Below, one piece after another: positions 54,939 through 64,000 of a DNA stretch of 64,000 nucleotides (positions are counted from its first letter, which is position 1; the number at the start of each line of letters is the position of its first letter). The DNA comes from Sphingomonadaceae bacterium (GTDB taxonomy: Bacteria > Pseudomonadota > Alphaproteobacteria > Sphingomonadales > Sphingomonadaceae). The notes under the pieces are model-generated. The model searched no databases, was not told where the DNA came from, and saw only the letters and a program-made list of their open reading frames with translations. The stretch is from contig CANHQT010000003.1 in assembly GCA_947463325.1 (NCBI GenBank), forward strand, positions 62,001-126,000, given 5' to 3'. The translations under genes and the position numbers were made by a program.

Positions 54939-54996
54939 GACTTAAGTTCTTCTTTCCTCAGTGCCACCGCCCGGCGGGGGCGGGGTGTGAATGGGT

Positions 54997-55575
54997 TCAG
55001 GCGGCCTGCTTCTCTTCCGCTTCCTTGGGGAAGGGGAAGTTGAACAGACGCAGCAGTTCGCGGGCTTCGTCATCAGTGTTCGCCGAAGTGGCGATGATGA
55101 TGTCCATGCCGCGGACCTTCTCGATCTTGTCGTAGCTGATTTCCGGGAAGATCAGCTGCTCCTTGAGGCCCATCGCGTAATTGCCGCGCCCGTCGAAGCT
55201 CTTCGGGTTCAGACCGCGGAAGTCGCGGATGCGGGGCATGGCGATGGTCACCAGGCGGTCGAGAAACTCGTACATGCGGTCGCGGCGCAGGGTCACCTTG
55301 ACGCCGATCGGCATGCCTTCGCGCAGCTTGAAGCCGGCGATCGACTTTTTCGCGCGGGTGATGACGGGCTTCTGGCCCGCGATCAGCTCCAGCTCGGCAG
55401 CAGCCGTCTCGACCTTCTTCTTGTCCTGCACAGCCTCGCCGACGCCCATGTTGAGGACGATCTTTTCGAGGTGCGGCACGGCCATCGCATTGGCGTAACC
55501 GAAACGTTCGGTCATCGCCTTGACGATGCGCTCGTCATAGTCGCGCTTCAGGCGCGGGATGTAACGATCAGCCAT
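54997..55575 (-). CDS. rplE: 50S ribosomal protein L5
   Basis: 192 residues. [48 protein letters not shown] and [23 protein letters not shown] (each in part) identify L5, the 5S rRNA-binding protein of the central protuberance. Its start overlaps the rplX stop by 8 bp. The C-terminal tail is longer than usual and Lys/Glu-rich ([13 protein letters not shown]). Confidence 0.97.
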   Translation of the reverse strand: MADRYIPRLKRDYDERIVKAMTERFGYANAMAVPHLEKIVLNMGVGEAVQDKKKVETAAAELELIAGQKPVITRAKKSIAGFKLREGMPIGVKVTLRRDRMYEFLDRLVTIAMPRIRDFRGLNPKSFDGRGNYAMGLKEQLIFPEISYDKIEKVRGMDIIIATSANTDDEARELLRLFNFPFPKEAEEKQAA

Positions 55576-55885
55576 CGATCAGCTCCCCGGACTTGACGGC
55601 GACACGGACCTTCTTGCCGTCGCGCGTTTCAAAACGGACGCGCGTTGCCGCGCCGCCCTTGGGATCGGCAATCGCGACCTTGGAGATCGCCATCGGCGCC
55701 TCGCGGCGCTCCAGCCCACCCTGCGGGTTGACCTGCGAAGGCTTGCGGTGACGCGTGGCGACATTGACGCCTGCGACCACAACCTTGCCTTCGGTCGGCA
55801 TCACAGCGCTAACGGTGCCAGTCTTGCCCTTGTCCTTGCCGGACAGGACGACGACGGTGTCACCCTTCTTGATCTTTGCAGCCAT
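55568..55885 (-). CDS. rplX: 50S ribosomal protein L24
   Basis: 105 residues. [22 protein letters not shown] is the KOW motif of L24, followed by [17 protein letters not shown]. It starts assembly of the 50S subunit. The ATG at 55885 is chosen over longer open frames because L24 begins at the KOW motif and the rplN stop lies 2 bp upstream. Confidence 0.96.
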   Translation of the reverse strand: MAAKIKKGDTVVVLSGKDKGKTGTVSAVMPTEGKVVVAGVNVATRHRKPSQVNPQGGLERREAPMAISKVAIADPKGGAATRVRFETRDGKKVRVAVKSGELIDG

Positions 55886-55887
55886 GG

Positions 55888-56256
55888 TCAGAGCACCTCC
55901 GGAGCCAGGCTGATGATCTTCATCGCGCCGCGGGCACGCAGTTCGCGAACCACCGGGCCAAAGATACGGGTGCCGATCGGCTCCTGGTTCTTGTTGATGA
56001 GCACCGCCGCGTTCGAATCGAAGCGGATCACCGAACCATCGGCGCGGCGAATATCCTTCGCCGTGCGCACGATGACGGCACGGTGCACGTCGCCCTTCTT
56101 GACGCGACCACGCGGGGCCGCATCCTTCACCGACACCACGATGATGTCGCCGACGCCTGCGGTCCGACGCTTTGAGCCACCCAGTACCTTGATGCACTGG
56201 ACGCGCTTTGCGCCGCTGTTATCCGCGACGTCGAGATTGGATTGCATCTGGATCAT
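55888..56256 (-). CDS. rplN: 50S ribosomal protein L14
   Basis: 122 residues, the universal length. [43 protein letters not shown] and the C-terminal [25 protein letters not shown] (in parts) are diagnostic. It sits at the subunit interface and contacts L19 and the RsfS silencing factor. Follows rpsQ by 75 bp with no more than a weak hairpin between. Confidence 0.97.
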   Translation of the reverse strand: MIQMQSNLDVADNSGAKRVQCIKVLGGSKRRTAGVGDIIVVSVKDAAPRGRVKKGDVHRAVIVRTAKDIRRADGSVIRFDSNAAVLINKNQEPIGTRIFGPVVRELRARGAMKIISLAPEVL

Positions 56257-56331
56257 TGATCCGCTTCCTTCTCAACCGGCTTTCCGGGACCAGCCTAAAC
56301 CGGCCCGGGAGTTCCAAATCCTTGTTGCCTG

Positions 56332-56604
56332 TCAGACGTCGGCTTCGACGGCCTTCGGGCGCGTGTGCGTGTCGACGCGGTCGAGCACCCGCCACGTCTT
56401 CAGCTTGGAGATCGGGCGCGTCTCTTCGATCCGCACCGTTTCGCCCTCGCGATATTCATTGCCCTCGTCATGGGCATGATATTTCTTCGAAAGACGGATG
56501 ATCTTGGCATAGAGAGGGTGCTTCACGCGCCGCTCAACCTTGACCACCACGGTCTTGTCGCCCTTGTCGGACACCACCGTGCCCTGAAGAATGCGCTTCG
56601 GCAT
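56332..56604 (-). CDS. rpsQ: 30S ribosomal protein S17
   Basis: 90 residues. [41 protein letters not shown] and [21 protein letters not shown] show the OB-fold of S17. It binds 16S rRNA helix 11. It begins 11 bp after rpmC. Confidence 0.97.
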   Translation of the reverse strand: MPKRILQGTVVSDKGDKTVVVKVERRVKHPLYAKIIRLSKKYHAHDEGNEYREGETVRIEETRPISKLKTWRVLDRVDTHTRPKAVEADV

Positions 56605-56615
56605 GGCTTAAGTCC

Positions 56616-56822
56616 TCAATTCTTCTCGGCAGACGCGCGTTGCGTCTGCAGCGTCTTGATCCGCGCGATGGTGCGGCGAACCTCGCGCACCCGGGCGGGG
56701 CGCTCGAGCTGGCCGGTCGCGGCCTGGAAGCGCAGGTTGAATGCCTCGCGCTTCAGGTCCCCGAGCTGCTGGCTCAGCTGGTCGTCGGTCTTGACGCGCA
56801 GGTCCTCGGTTTGCTTGCCCAT
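56616..56822 (-). CDS. rpmC: 50S ribosomal protein L29
   Basis: 68 residues. Two helices: [22 protein letters not shown] and [20 protein letters not shown], the usual L29 pattern at the tunnel exit. Starts 2 bp after the rplP stop. Confidence 0.96.
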   Translation of the reverse strand: MGKQTEDLRVKTDDQLSQQLGDLKREAFNLRFQAATGQLERPARVREVRRTIARIKTLQTQRASAEKN

Positions 56823-56824
56823 GA

Positions 56825-57256
56825 TCAGGCTCCCAGATGCGAGGTGTCACCCAGACGGGCAACGACCTTGGTCTTGATCGGCAGCTTCATTGCCGCACGC
56901 TCGAATGCTTCCGCCGCGAGCGGGCCGGGCACGCCGTCCAGTTCGAACAGGATGCGGCCGGGCTTGACGCGGGCTGCCCAATATTCCGGCGAACCCTTGC
57001 CCGAGCCCATGCGGACTTCGGCAGGCTTCGACGACACCGGAACGTCGGGGAAGATGCGGATCCACAAGCGTCCCTGACGCTTGATGTGACGCGTGATGGC
57101 ACGACGGGCAGCTTCGATCTGGCGCGCAGTGATACGCTCCGGCTCGAGAGCCTTGAGGCCGTAGGCGCCGAAGTTCAGCGCGGTACCGCCCTTGGCGTCG
57201 CCGTGGATACGGCCCTTGAAGGCCTTGCGGAATTTGGTGCGCTTGGGTTGCAACAT
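56825..57256 (-). CDS. rplP: 50S ribosomal protein L16
   Basis: 143 residues. [42 protein letters not shown] and [23 protein letters not shown] (read in parts) are the standard L16 blocks, including the loop near the A-site. The universally conserved Arg in GSGKG context is present. Follows rpsC by 18 bp. Confidence 0.97.
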   Translation of the reverse strand: MLQPKRTKFRKAFKGRIHGDAKGGTALNFGAYGLKALEPERITARQIEAARRAITRHIKRQGRLWIRIFPDVPVSSKPAEVRMGSGKGSPEYWAARVKPGRILFELDGVPGPLAAEAFERAAMKLPIKTKVVARLGDTSHLGA

Positions 57257-57274
57257 GATTGTTTATCCTGTCCC

Positions 57275-57970
57275 TCAGCGCGCCGGACGGACGCCGGAGG
57301 TCTGAGCCTCCACCATCAGCCGGTCGGTTGCCATCGGATCATGGGCAAAGATTTCGCCCTTGAAGATCCAAACCTTGATGCCGCAGACGCCATAGGCGGT
57401 GTGCGCCTCGGCCTCGGCATAATCGACGTTCGCACGCAGCGTGTGCAGCGGCACGCGGCCTTCGCGATACCATTCGGTACGCGCGATTTCCGCACCGCCG
57501 AGACGGCCAGCGCAGTTGATACGGATGCCTTCGGCACCGAGGCGCATCGCCGACTGAACCGCACGCTTCATGGCGCGACGGAAGGCAACACGGCGCTCGA
57601 GCTGATCGGCAATGCCCTGGGCAACCAGCTTCGCGTCAACTTCCGGCTTGCGGATTTCGACGATGTTGAGGCTGATCTCGCTCGAGGTGAAGGCCGACAG
57701 CTGCTTCTTCAGCTTGTCGATGTCCGCACCCTTCTTGCCGATGATCACGCCGGGGCGTGCGGCATAGACGTTGATGCGGCACAGCTTGGCCGGACGCTCG
57801 ATCACCACCTTGGAGATCGCGGCCTGCGGCAGCGTCTTCATGATGAACTTGCGGATCTTCAGATCCTCGAGAAGCAGGCGGCCATAGTCGCCACGCTCCG
57901 CGAACCAGCGGCTGTCCCAGGTGCGGTTGACCTGGAGGCGCAGGCCAATGGGGTTGCTCTTGTGACCCAT
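57275..57970 (-). CDS. rpsC: 30S ribosomal protein S3
   Basis: 231 residues. [20 protein letters not shown] starts the protein; [21 protein letters not shown] is the GxxG loop of the KH domain, and [31 protein letters not shown] (in parts) the C-terminal domain. It lines the mRNA entry site. Start overlaps the rplV stop by one base. Confidence 0.97.
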   Translation of the reverse strand: MGHKSNPIGLRLQVNRTWDSRWFAERGDYGRLLLEDLKIRKFIMKTLPQAAISKVVIERPAKLCRINVYAARPGVIIGKKGADIDKLKKQLSAFTSSEISLNIVEIRKPEVDAKLVAQGIADQLERRVAFRRAMKRAVQSAMRLGAEGIRINCAGRLGGAEIARTEWYREGRVPLHTLRANVDYAEAEAHTAYGVCGIKVWIFKGEIFAHDPMATDRLMVEAQTSGVRPAR

Positions 57971-58347
57971 TATGCGTCTTCCCGTTCTTCGACGACGATG
58001 CGCAGGCGGCTGAAAGGCTTGACGATGCGTGTCGACTTGCCGCGACCACGGGTGTGGAAGCGCTTCATCGTCACCGCCTTGCCCACGCTCGCTTCCTTGA
58101 CGACGAGCGCGTCAACATCGAGGTTGTGGTTGTTTTCCGCATTGGCGATCGCGCTGGCGAGCACCTTCTTCACGTCCACGGCCATCGCGCGCTTGGAGAA
58201 GGAAAGCACATTGAGTGCCTCTTCAACGCGGCGACCACGGATCAGCGCGGCAACGAGGTTGAGCTTCTGCGCCGAACCACGGATCGTGGTGCCGACGGCC
58301 AGCGCTTCCTTGTCGCCCACGCGGCGGGGAGCTGCTTGCTTGCCCAT
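57970..58347 (-). CDS. rplV: 50S ribosomal protein L22
   Basis: 125 residues. [38 protein letters not shown] and the beta-hairpin end [26 protein letters not shown] (in part) identify L22, whose hairpin lines the exit tunnel. An N-terminal stretch of about 12 residues precedes the core. Start and stop overlap with neighbours by one base. Confidence 0.97.
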   Translation of the reverse strand: MGKQAAPRRVGDKEALAVGTTIRGSAQKLNLVAALIRGRRVEEALNVLSFSKRAMAVDVKKVLASAIANAENNHNLDVDALVVKEASVGKAVTMKRFHTRGRGKSTRIVKPFSRLRIVVEEREDA

Positions 58348-58622
58348 TATCGCTTGCCCTTCTTGTCCGCAGCATGGCCGGGGAAGAAGCGGGTCGGCGC
58401 GAATTCGCCGAGCTTCATGCCGACCATGTCTTCCGTCACCGAGACGGGAACATGCTTGCGTCCGTTGTAGACGTTGAACGTCAGACCAACGAACTGGGGG
58501 AGAATGGTGGAGCGGCGCGACCAGGTCTTGATCGGCGCGTGGTTGCCGGATTCGGACGCAGCTTCAGCCTTCTTGAGCAGGCTGAGCTCGACGAACGGAC
58601 CCTTCCAGACAGAACGGGCCAT
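58347..58622 (-). CDS. rpsS: 30S ribosomal protein S19
   Basis: 91 residues, standard. [43 protein letters not shown] and [22 protein letters not shown] (in parts) are conserved in S19, which sits in the 30S head and contacts the P-site tRNA region. Four bases separate it from rplB. Confidence 0.97.
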   Translation of the reverse strand: MARSVWKGPFVELSLLKKAEAASESGNHAPIKTWSRRSTILPQFVGLTFNVYNGRKHVPVSVTEDMVGMKLGEFAPTRFFPGHAADKKGKR

Positions 58623-58625
58623 GGC

Positions 58626-59462
58626 TTACCTCTTCTTCTTCGCGTGACGCGAGCGGATGATGAACTTGTCCGTCGCCTTGTTGTGACGGGTGCGTGCGCC
58701 CTTCGTCGGCTTGCCCCACGGGGTGACCGGATGACGGCCGCCCGAGGTCCGGCCTTCACCACCACCATGGGGGTGGTCGACCGGGTTCTTGGCGACGCCG
58801 CGGGTCAGCGGGCGCTTGCCGAGCCAGCGGTTACGGCCGGCCTTGGCGAGGTTCTGGTTGGCGTTGTCGGGGTTCGACACAGCACCGACCGTGCCCATGC
58901 AGTCACCGCGAACATAGCGCTGTTCGCCGGAACCGAGACGCACGATCACCATGCCGCGGTCGCGACCGACGAGCTGGGCGTAGGCACCAGCCGAACGGGC
59001 GATCTGACCACCCTTGCCCGGCTTCATCTCGATGTTGTGGATGATCGTGCCGACCGGCATCTGCGACAAAAGCATCGCATTGCCCGGCTTCACGTCCACC
59101 TTGGCACCAGCGACAACCTTGTCGCCGGGCGCGAGACGCTGCGGCGCAAGGATGTAGGCCAGTTCGCCATCGTCATACTTGACGAGCGCGATGAAGGCGC
59201 TGCGGTTGGGGTCATATTCGAGACGCTCGACAGTGGCCGAAACGTCCCACTTGCGGCGCTTGAAATCGACGATGCGATAACGCTGCTTGTGGCCGCCGGC
59301 GATGCCGCGCGACGTGACATGGCCCATGTTGTTGCGACCGCCGGTCTTTTTCTTGCCTTCGGTCAGCGCCTTGACCGGCTTGCCCTTCCACAGGGCCGAC
59401 CGGTCGACGAGGATGAGGCCGCGGCGTGCGGGGCTCGTCGGATTATAATGCTTGAGTGCCAT
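58626..59462 (-). CDS. rplB: 50S ribosomal protein L2
   Basis: 278 residues. [43 protein letters not shown] and the active-centre region [29 protein letters not shown] (in parts) with the key His of the PHGGGEG motif are intact. It supports peptidyl transfer and subunit joining. Follows rplW by 7 bp. Confidence 0.98.
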   Translation of the reverse strand: MALKHYNPTSPARRGLILVDRSALWKGKPVKALTEGKKKTGGRNNMGHVTSRGIAGGHKQRYRIVDFKRRKWDVSATVERLEYDPNRSAFIALVKYDDGELAYILAPQRLAPGDKVVAGAKVDVKPGNAMLLSQMPVGTIIHNIEMKPGKGGQIARSAGAYAQLVGRDRGMVIVRLGSGEQRYVRGDCMGTVGAVSNPDNANQNLAKAGRNRWLGKRPLTRGVAKNPVDHPHGGGEGRTSGGRHPVTPWGKPTKGARTRHNKATDKFIIRSRHAKKKR

Positions 59463-59469
59463 GATGCCC

Positions 59470-59784
59470 TCAGATCCCGCTGGTGACGTCGATCGACTGG
59501 CCTGCGGCCAGGGTCACGACGGCTTTCTTGACGTCCGAGCGCGTGTAGGGCTTGCCCTTCCAGCGCTTGGTCTTGCCCTTGGCGACGAGCGTGTTCACCT
59601 TGGTGACCTGCACGTCGAACAGAGCTTCGACTGCCGCCTTGATGGCGGGCTTGGTGGCGTCGCCGGCGACCCGGAAGACGACCGCATTATGCTCAGAAAG
59701 CATGGTCGACTTTTCGGTGATCACCGGGCTCAGCACCACGTCATAATGACGGGTGTCGATGCTGGCGGCTTTGTTCTTAGCCAT
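59470..59784 (-). CDS. rplW: 50S ribosomal protein L23
   Basis: 104 residues. [38 protein letters not shown] and [24 protein letters not shown] (each in part) are typical of L23, the docking site for trigger factor and SRP at the tunnel exit. Its start overlaps the rplD stop by one base. Confidence 0.97.
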   Translation of the reverse strand: MAKNKAASIDTRHYDVVLSPVITEKSTMLSEHNAVVFRVAGDATKPAIKAAVEALFDVQVTKVNTLVAKGKTKRWKGKPYTRSDVKKAVVTLAAGQSIDVTSGI

Positions 59785-60425
59785 TAGTTAGACCCTCCCG
59801 GGAGGGCGAAACGCGCCTCCAGCTGTTCGACAGCAGCGCGGGTCAGCACCAGCGTGTCATGCTTCAGGATGTCGTAAACATTCGCACCTACGGCCGGCAG
59901 CAGGTTGATGCCGGGCAGGTTAGCGGACGCACGGGCAAAGCTGACGTTGGTCGCATCGCCGTCAATGAACAGCGCGCGGTTTGCGCCGAGCTTGGCGAGA
60001 TGTGCCGACAAAGCCTTGGTCTTGCCCTCTGCCACGTCGAGGCTGTCGACGATCAGAATGGCGTTACCCTGAGCCTTGGCCGAAAGCGCCATCTTGAGGC
60101 CGAGTGCGCGGACCTTCTTGTTCAGCGAGTGGCCAAAGGTGCGGGCGCGGGCGCCGTGAGCCTTACCACCGCCGATGAAGATCGGAGCGCGGCGATCGCC
60201 GTGACGGGCGGTACCGCCACCCTTCTGGCGGCCGAACTTCTTGCCGGTGCGGGCGACTTCCGAACGCTCGCGGGTGGCGCGGGCCGGGGCACGACGCTTT
60301 TCGAGCTGCCAGGTGACGACGCGGTGCAGGATGTCGGCACGCGGCTCGACACCGAACACGGCATCATTCAGTTCGACTTCGCCCTTGCCGGCGGTGCCGT
60401 CGAGCTTTTGAACCTTGAGTTTCAT
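59784..60425 (-). CDS. rplD: 50S ribosomal protein L4
   Basis: 213 residues. [30 protein letters not shown] (in part), [24 protein letters not shown] and a C-terminal globular domain ending in [12 protein letters not shown] show L4. The long loop reaches the exit tunnel; in E. coli L4 represses the S10 operon. The ATG at 60425 has GGAGG about 10 nt upstream; a GTG at 60434 overlapping rplC is less likely. Confidence 0.96.
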   Translation of the reverse strand: MKLKVQKLDGTAGKGEVELNDAVFGVEPRADILHRVVTWQLEKRRAPARATRERSEVARTGKKFGRQKGGGTARHGDRRAPIFIGGGKAHGARARTFGHSLNKKVRALGLKMALSAKAQGNAILIVDSLDVAEGKTKALSAHLAKLGANRALFIDGDATNVSFARASANLPGINLLPAVGANVYDILKHDTLVLTRAAVEQLEARFALPGGSN

Positions 60426-60430
60426 GACGC

Positions 60431-61180
60431 TCACGCCTCCGTCGATTCAGTGGCGTCCGCCGCCGGAGCCTCGGGCTCGGCCTGCGGGGCAGCGACAGGA
60501 GCAGCAGCAACACGGGCAGCGGCCGGATAGGGCGCTTCGCCATGAGCCGGCAGCTTCACCGCGTCGCGGACGAGCAGCCATGCACCCTTCGAACCGGGCA
60601 CCGAGCCCTTGACGAAGAGGAGGCCGCGCTCGGCGTCAGTGCGGACGATTTCCAGATTCTGCTGGGTGCGATTGCGGGCACCCATGTGGCCGGCCATCTT
60701 CTTATTCTTGAAGACGCGACCCGGATCCTGGCGGTTACCGGTCGAACCATGGGCACGGTGGCTGATCGAGACGCCGTGCGTCGCGCGCATACCGCCGAAA
60801 CCCCAACGCTTCATGGCACCGGCAAAGCCCTTGCCCTGCGTGGTGCCCGAAACATCGACCATCTGGCCGGGGACGAAATGGTCAGCCGAAATCACCGTGC
60901 CGACATCGACGAGAGCATCGTCGGCGACACGGAATTCGGCAACCTTTGCCTTGGGCTCGACTTCGGCCTTGCCGAAGGAACCACGCTGCGGCTTTGCTAC
61001 ATTCTTCGCCTTGGCCGTACCGGCACCCAGCTGAACGGCGACATAACCGTCGGTGTCAGCAGTACGCTGACCGACGACCTGACACCCTTCAAGGGCAAGT
61101 ACGGTCACGGGAACATGACGGCCGTCGTCCTGGAACAGACGGGTCATCCCGATCTTCTTGGCGATCACGCCAGTGCGCAT
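60431..61180 (-). CDS. rplC: 50S ribosomal protein L3 with Ala/Pro-rich tail
   Basis: 249 residues, about 40 more than E. coli L3. [45 protein letters not shown] and [23 protein letters not shown] (in parts) are the core with the loop reaching the peptidyl-transferase centre; the Gln methylated by PrmB lies in the HRAHGSTGN region. Residues about 212-249 are an acidic Ala/Pro tail ([19 protein letters not shown]). I chose ATG 61180 because GGAG is 9 nt upstream. Confidence 0.96.
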   Translation of the reverse strand: MRTGVIAKKIGMTRLFQDDGRHVPVTVLALEGCQVVGQRTADTDGYVAVQLGAGTAKAKNVAKPQRGSFGKAEVEPKAKVAEFRVADDALVDVGTVISADHFVPGQMVDVSGTTQGKGFAGAMKRWGFGGMRATHGVSISHRAHGSTGNRQDPGRVFKNKKMAGHMGARNRTQQNLEIVRTDAERGLLFVKGSVPGSKGAWLLVRDAVKLPAHGEAPYPAAARVAAAPVAAPQAEPEAPAADATESTEA

Positions 61181-61200
61181 GATCATTCGCTCCTACAGAG

Positions 61201-61223
61201 GCCCCCGAGACCATCCCGGGGGC
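61201..61223. repeat. GC hairpin just upstream of the rplC ribosome site
   Basis: GCCCCCG and CGGGGGC are perfect 7-bp arms around AGACCATCC. The stem ends a few bases before the GGAG of rplC on the minus strand. It has no T-run. It could restrain or protect translation of rplC. Confidence 0.45.
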
Positions 61224-61330
61224 TTGCCAGCCCATGAAATCATGCATCGCCCCGTCCGGGCTGAAAGTGCCGGCGCTTGCGCATCCGGCGAGACGGGGGA
61301 CGCAGCCCGGAGAGAAAATCCCCGGCGGTA

Positions 61331-61410
61331 TCTCCCGACGGCCACCCCGGCCGAAGCCGGGAGAACAGTCAGATGGCAGTGCCTTACGCTGCCACCCCGC
61401 AACTGCGGGG
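61331..61410. repeat. Cluster of palindromes in the rpsJ-rplC gap
   Basis: CCCGGC-CGAA-GCCGGG (61346-61361) is a perfect 6-bp stem with the CGAA tetraloop and can be enclosed by TCTCCCG/CGGGAGA (61331-61337 with 61358-61364). CCCCGC-AACT-GCGGGG (61395-61410) is a second stem. They lie in the 247-bp gap between rpsJ and rplC, where no gene is seen. They may be REP-like elements or parts of a regulatory leader. Confidence 0.5.
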
Positions 61411-61427
61411 TTCAAAGGCAAGCCGGC

Positions 61428-61739
61428 TTACGCCAGCTTGATCTCAACGTTGACGCCCGATGCGAGATCGAGCTTCATCAGCGCTTCGACAGTCGCAGCC
61501 GTCGGCTGGACGATGTCGAGCAGGCGCTTGTGCGTACGCACTTCGAACTGCTCGCGCGACTTTTTGTCGACGTGCGGCCCACGGTTGACCGTGAACTTTT
61601 CGATACGCGTCGGCAGAGGGATGGGACCGCGAATGAGCGCGCCGGTGCGGCGAGCGGTCTCCGCAATTTCGTTGGTGGCCTGGTCGAGCACCCGATGATC
61701 GAATGCCTTGAGGCGAATGCGGATATTCTGCGTGTCCAT
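61428..61739 (-). CDS. rpsJ: 30S ribosomal protein S10 (NusE)
   Basis: 103 residues. [60 protein letters not shown] (in parts) are universal in S10, which also acts as NusE in antitermination and couples RNA polymerase to the ribosome through NusG. The start at 61739 is the normal one; open sequence upstream to 61862 has no similarity. Preceded by a tuf terminator and followed by a 247-bp gap before rplC. Confidence 0.97.
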   Translation of the reverse strand: MDTQNIRIRLKAFDHRVLDQATNEIAETARRTGALIRGPIPLPTRIEKFTVNRGPHVDKKSREQFEVRTHKRLLDIVQPTAATVEALMKLDLASGVNVEIKLA

Positions 61740-61862
61740 GAGAAGAACCCAATAATCCCGTCTGTCGATGCGAAAGAGCCATACCGTCCAAACAAGACGG
61801 GCTATCCCGGTGGCGCGTGCCTGAACCGGGAGAGCCCGAACTGCCTGAGCGGCAAAAACCAA

Positions 61863-61889
61863 GCCGCCCGAATCAACGACCCGGGCGGC
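61863..61889 (-). terminator. Intrinsic terminator after tuf
   Basis: On the minus strand an 8-bp perfect GC stem (61882-61889 with 61863-61870) is followed by TTGGTTTTTGCC. It lies 16 bp past the tuf stop, so S10 transcription probably restarts from a promoter in the 123 bp that remain before rpsJ. Confidence 0.7.
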
Positions 61890-61904
61890 GTTGGCGTGCC
61901 TATA

Positions 61905-63095
61905 TTACTTCGTGATGGTGCCGACAACCCCTGCACCGACCGTGCGGCCGCCTTCGCGAATGGCGAAGCGCAGACCCTGGTCCATGGCGATCGGAGCGAT
62001 CAGCTTCACGCCGATGGTGACATTGTCGCCAGGCATGATCATCTCGGTGCCCGCCGGCAGGATCACTTCGCCCGTCACGTCGGTCGTGCGGAAGTAGAAC
62101 TGCGGACGATAGTTGTTGAAGAACGGCGTGTGACGGCCGCCTTCGTCCTTCGAAAGGACGTAAACTTCGGCGTTGAACTCGGTGTGCGGGGTGATCGAAC
62201 CCGGCTTCGCGAGAACCTGGCCACGCTCAACGTCTTCACGCTTGGTGCCGCGCAGCAGCGCGCCGATGTTGTCGCCGGCTTCACCGCGATCGAGCAGCTT
62301 GCGGAACATTTCGACGCCGGTGCAGATCGTCTTGACCGTGTCCTTGATGCCGACGATTTCGACTTCGTCGCCAACATTGACCACGCCGGTTTCGACACGG
62401 CCGGTGACGACGGTGCCGCGACCCGAGATCGAGAACACGTCTTCGATCGGCATCAGGAACGCCTGGTCGACCGGACGGTCGGGCTGCGGGATCCAGCTGT
62501 CGACAGCAGCCATCAGCTCGAGGATGGCGGCGCGGCCGATGGTGTCGTCGCTGCCGTCCAGAGCCTTGACGGCCGAACCCTTGATGATCGGAATATTGTC
62601 ACCGTCGAAATCGCGCTTCGAAAGTTCTTCGCGGATTTCGAGTTCGACGAGCTCGAGGATTTCGGGATCGTCGACGAGGTCGACCTTGTTCATGAACACG
62701 ACCATGGTCGGAACGCCGACCTGCTTGGCGAGCAGGATGTGCTCCTTGGTCTGCGGCATCGGGCCGTCAGTCGCCGAAACGACGAGGATCGCGCCGTCCA
62801 TCTGGGCGGCACCGGTGATCATGTTCTTCACATAGTCGGCGTGGCCCGGGCAGTCGACGTGCGCATAGTGGCGGGCTTCGGTCTCATACTCGACGTGTGC
62901 GGTCGAGATGGTGATGCCGCGCTCGCGCTCTTCGGGAGCCTTGTCGATGTTGGCATAGTCGACGAACGTCGCGCCGCCGGTTTCAGCGAGCACCTTGGTG
63001 ATCGCAGCGGTCAGCGAGGTCTTGCCATGGTCAACGTGACCGATGGTGCCGATGTTGCAGTGCGGCTTGTTCCGCTCGAATTTTGCCTTAGCCAT
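61905..63095 (-). CDS. tuf: Elongation factor Tu
   Basis: 396 residues, standard. [20 protein letters not shown] (G1), [13 protein letters not shown] (G2), [20 protein letters not shown] (G3), NKVDLVD (G4) and GSAVKAL (G5) are all intact. It brings aminoacyl-tRNA to the ribosome as a GTP complex. It starts 91 bp after the fusA stop. Many alphaproteobacteria carry a second tuf elsewhere; only one is in view. Confidence 0.99.
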   Translation of the reverse strand: MAKAKFERNKPHCNIGTIGHVDHGKTSLTAAITKVLAETGGATFVDYANIDKAPEERERGITISTAHVEYETEARHYAHVDCPGHADYVKNMITGAAQMDGAILVVSATDGPMPQTKEHILLAKQVGVPTMVVFMNKVDLVDDPEILELVELEIREELSKRDFDGDNIPIIKGSAVKALDGSDDTIGRAAILELMAAVDSWIPQPDRPVDQAFLMPIEDVFSISGRGTVVTGRVETGVVNVGDEVEIVGIKDTVKTICTGVEMFRKLLDRGEAGDNIGALLRGTKREDVERGQVLAKPGSITPHTEFNAEVYVLSKDEGGRHTPFFNNYRPQFYFRTTDVTGEVILPAGTEMIMPGDNVTIGVKLIAPIAMDQGLRFAIREGGRTVGAGVVGTITK

Positions 63096-63186
63096 TGCTG
63101 GGTGTCCTCAAAAAATCGGTTGTTGTGAGATCAGAGGGAACGGGCGCCTGCTGAATCAGGCGCCGCCCTTAGTCGGCTTTTTTACG

Positions 63187-64000
63187 TCAAGCAAGCTTGG
63201 CCTTCACCTCTTCGGCGACGTTCGTCGGCACTTCCTCATAGTGAGAGAATTGCATCGTGTACTGCGCGCGGCCCTGCGTGAACGAGCGCAGCTGGTTGAC
63301 GTAACCGAACATGTTGGCGAGCGGCACCATTGCCTCGACCACCTGGGCATTGCCCCGGCTGTCGGTGCCCTGGATCTGGCCACGCCGCGAATTAAGGTCA
63401 CCGATGACGTCGCCCATGAACTCTTCAGGCGTCACCACCTCGACCTTCATCACCGGCTCGAGCAGCTTGATGCCCGACTTCGACGCGACTTCGCGCATCG
63501 CTGCACGGCCCGCGATTTCGAACGCCAGTGCCGACGAGTCGACGTCGTGGTAGGCGCCGTCGATCAGCTTGATTTCGAAGTCGATGATCGGGAATCCGAT
63601 CATGTGGCCGTTCTCGGCGCTTTCGCGCATGCCCTTTTCCACCGCCGGGATATATTCGCGCGGGATGTTCCCGCCCTTGATCTCGTCGAGGAAGGTGATG
63701 CCCGAACCGCGTTCGCCAGGGGCGACCTGCACCTTGACGCGGCCGAACTGGCCGGAGCCGCCCGACTGCTTCTTGTGGGTGTAGTCGACCTCGACCTGCT
63801 TCGCGAGGCTTTCGCGATATGCCACCTGCGGCGCACCGACGTTCGCTTCGACCTTGAATTCGCGCTTCATGCGATCGACCAGGATGTCGAGGTGAAGTTC
63901 ACCCATGCCCTTGATGATCGTCTGGCCGCTTTCATGGTCGGTCGACACGCGGAATGAGGGATCCTCGGCGGCGAGGCGATTGAGCGCGATGCCCATCTTT
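63187..64000 (-). CDS. fusA: Elongation factor G, C-terminal part only
   Basis: The frame runs off the right edge, so only about 270 C-terminal residues are seen. [43 protein letters not shown] (domain III), [30 protein letters not shown]-like blocks (domain IV, read in parts) and [28 protein letters not shown] (domain V) match EF-G. It drives translocation. The seven-residue end EVKAKLA is normal. Confidence 0.97.
   Translation of the reverse strand, partial: KMGIALNRLAAEDPSFRVSTDHESGQTIIKGMGELHLDILVDRMKREFKVEANVGAPQVAYRESLAKQVEVDYTHKKQSGGSGQFGRVKVQVAPGERGSGITFLDEIKGGNIPREYIPAVEKGMRESAENGHMIGFPIIDFEIKLIDGAYHDVDSSALAFEIAGRAAMREVASKSGIKLLEPVMKVEVVTPEEFMGDVIGDLNSRRGQIQGTDSRGNAQVVEAMVPLANMFGYVNQLRSFTQGRAQYTMQFSHYEEVPTNVAEEVKAKLA

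Noticed and set aside
56837-58477. A 546-codon rightward open frame opposite rplP-rpsS
   Set aside because: High-GC sequence leaves long open frames opposite real genes; its translation is His/Arg/Leu-rich with no recognisable family, and the opposite strand encodes universal ribosomal proteins.
61158-63128. A 656-codon rightward open frame opposite rpsJ and tuf
   Set aside because: It mirrors tuf and the rpsJ gap and has no start signal or family resemblance; tuf on the other strand is certain.

Overview
The window is about 64 kb of high-GC chromosomal DNA that reads as an alphaproteobacterium of the order Sphingomonadales. The basis is the overall protein flavour: high-GC codon use, an AlgT-free set of envelope genes typical of sphingomonads (TonB-ExbB-ExbD1-ExbD2, DUF885 and DUF3617 lipoproteins), a class I fumarase, a class II fructose bisphosphatase, an intracellular PHA depolymerase, and many secreted proteins I cannot place outside this group. 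Genus cannot be decided by eye. I saw no rRNA, tRNA, insertion sequence, prophage or CRISPR array.

Region 1 (1-10.1 kb) is an acyl-CoA catabolic locus. Two crotonase-fold genes read leftward and a six-gene CoA operon reads rightward: an HMG-CoA-synthase-like/DUF35 fusion, an SCP2-type thiolase, two acyl-CoA dehydrogenases, a family III CoA-transferase and a MaoC/FAS1-like hydratase, followed by an EamA-type transporter. A 20-bp perfect inverted repeat sits between the divergent units and is a good operator candidate. The pathway looks complete enough to activate an acid by CoA transfer, dehydrogenate, hydrate and cleave it, but the substrate is unknown.

Region 2 (10.1-28.4 kb) is a mosaic of single genes: PHA depolymerase, an ABC exporter, an NfrB-like glycosyltransferase with a short NfrA-like partner, NhaA, a DUF885 lipoprotein, an AbgT transporter, MurA, a ferredoxin-reductase-like flavoprotein, a Bax-inhibitor-1 protein, ThpR, a low-molecular-weight tyrosine phosphatase, an MFS transporter, a Cu/Zn superoxide dismutase lipoprotein and UDP-glucose dehydrogenase.

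Region 3 (28.6-41 kb) has the tonB-exbB-exbD1-exbD2 operon, homoserine dehydrogenase, GlpX, class I fumarase and several secreted or membrane proteins of unknown function. Region 4 (41-49.6 kb) has a 343-bp gap holding a near-consensus promoter and a possible small RNA, a YdcH-family gene, a TerC-Usp-TerC cluster, a SnoaL-like secreted protein, a VOC protein, UvrB and small envelope or stress genes.

Region 5 (49.6-64 kb) is the leftward fusA-tuf-S10-spc-secY-adk ribosomal superoperon in canonical order: fusA (cut by the window edge), tuf, rpsJ, rplC, rplD, rplW, rplB, rpsS, rplV, rpsC, rplP, rpmC, rpsQ, rplN, rplX, rplE, rpsN, rpsH, rplF, rplR, rpsE, rpmD, rplO, secY, adk. Unusual points here are an RGG-rich N-terminal extension on S5, an acidic Ala/Pro tail on L3, and a 247-bp hairpin-rich gap between rpsJ and rplC.

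The most interesting leads are the HMGCS-like/DUF35 fusion with a rebuilt active site beside a thiolase, the possible small RNA with a C-rich loop at 41.1 kb, the TerC-Usp-TerC module, the reduced NfrA/NfrB pair, and a set of genes whose -10 boxes lie so close to the start codon that their mRNAs may be leaderless. All functional statements rest on reading the translations by eye; no database search was run.
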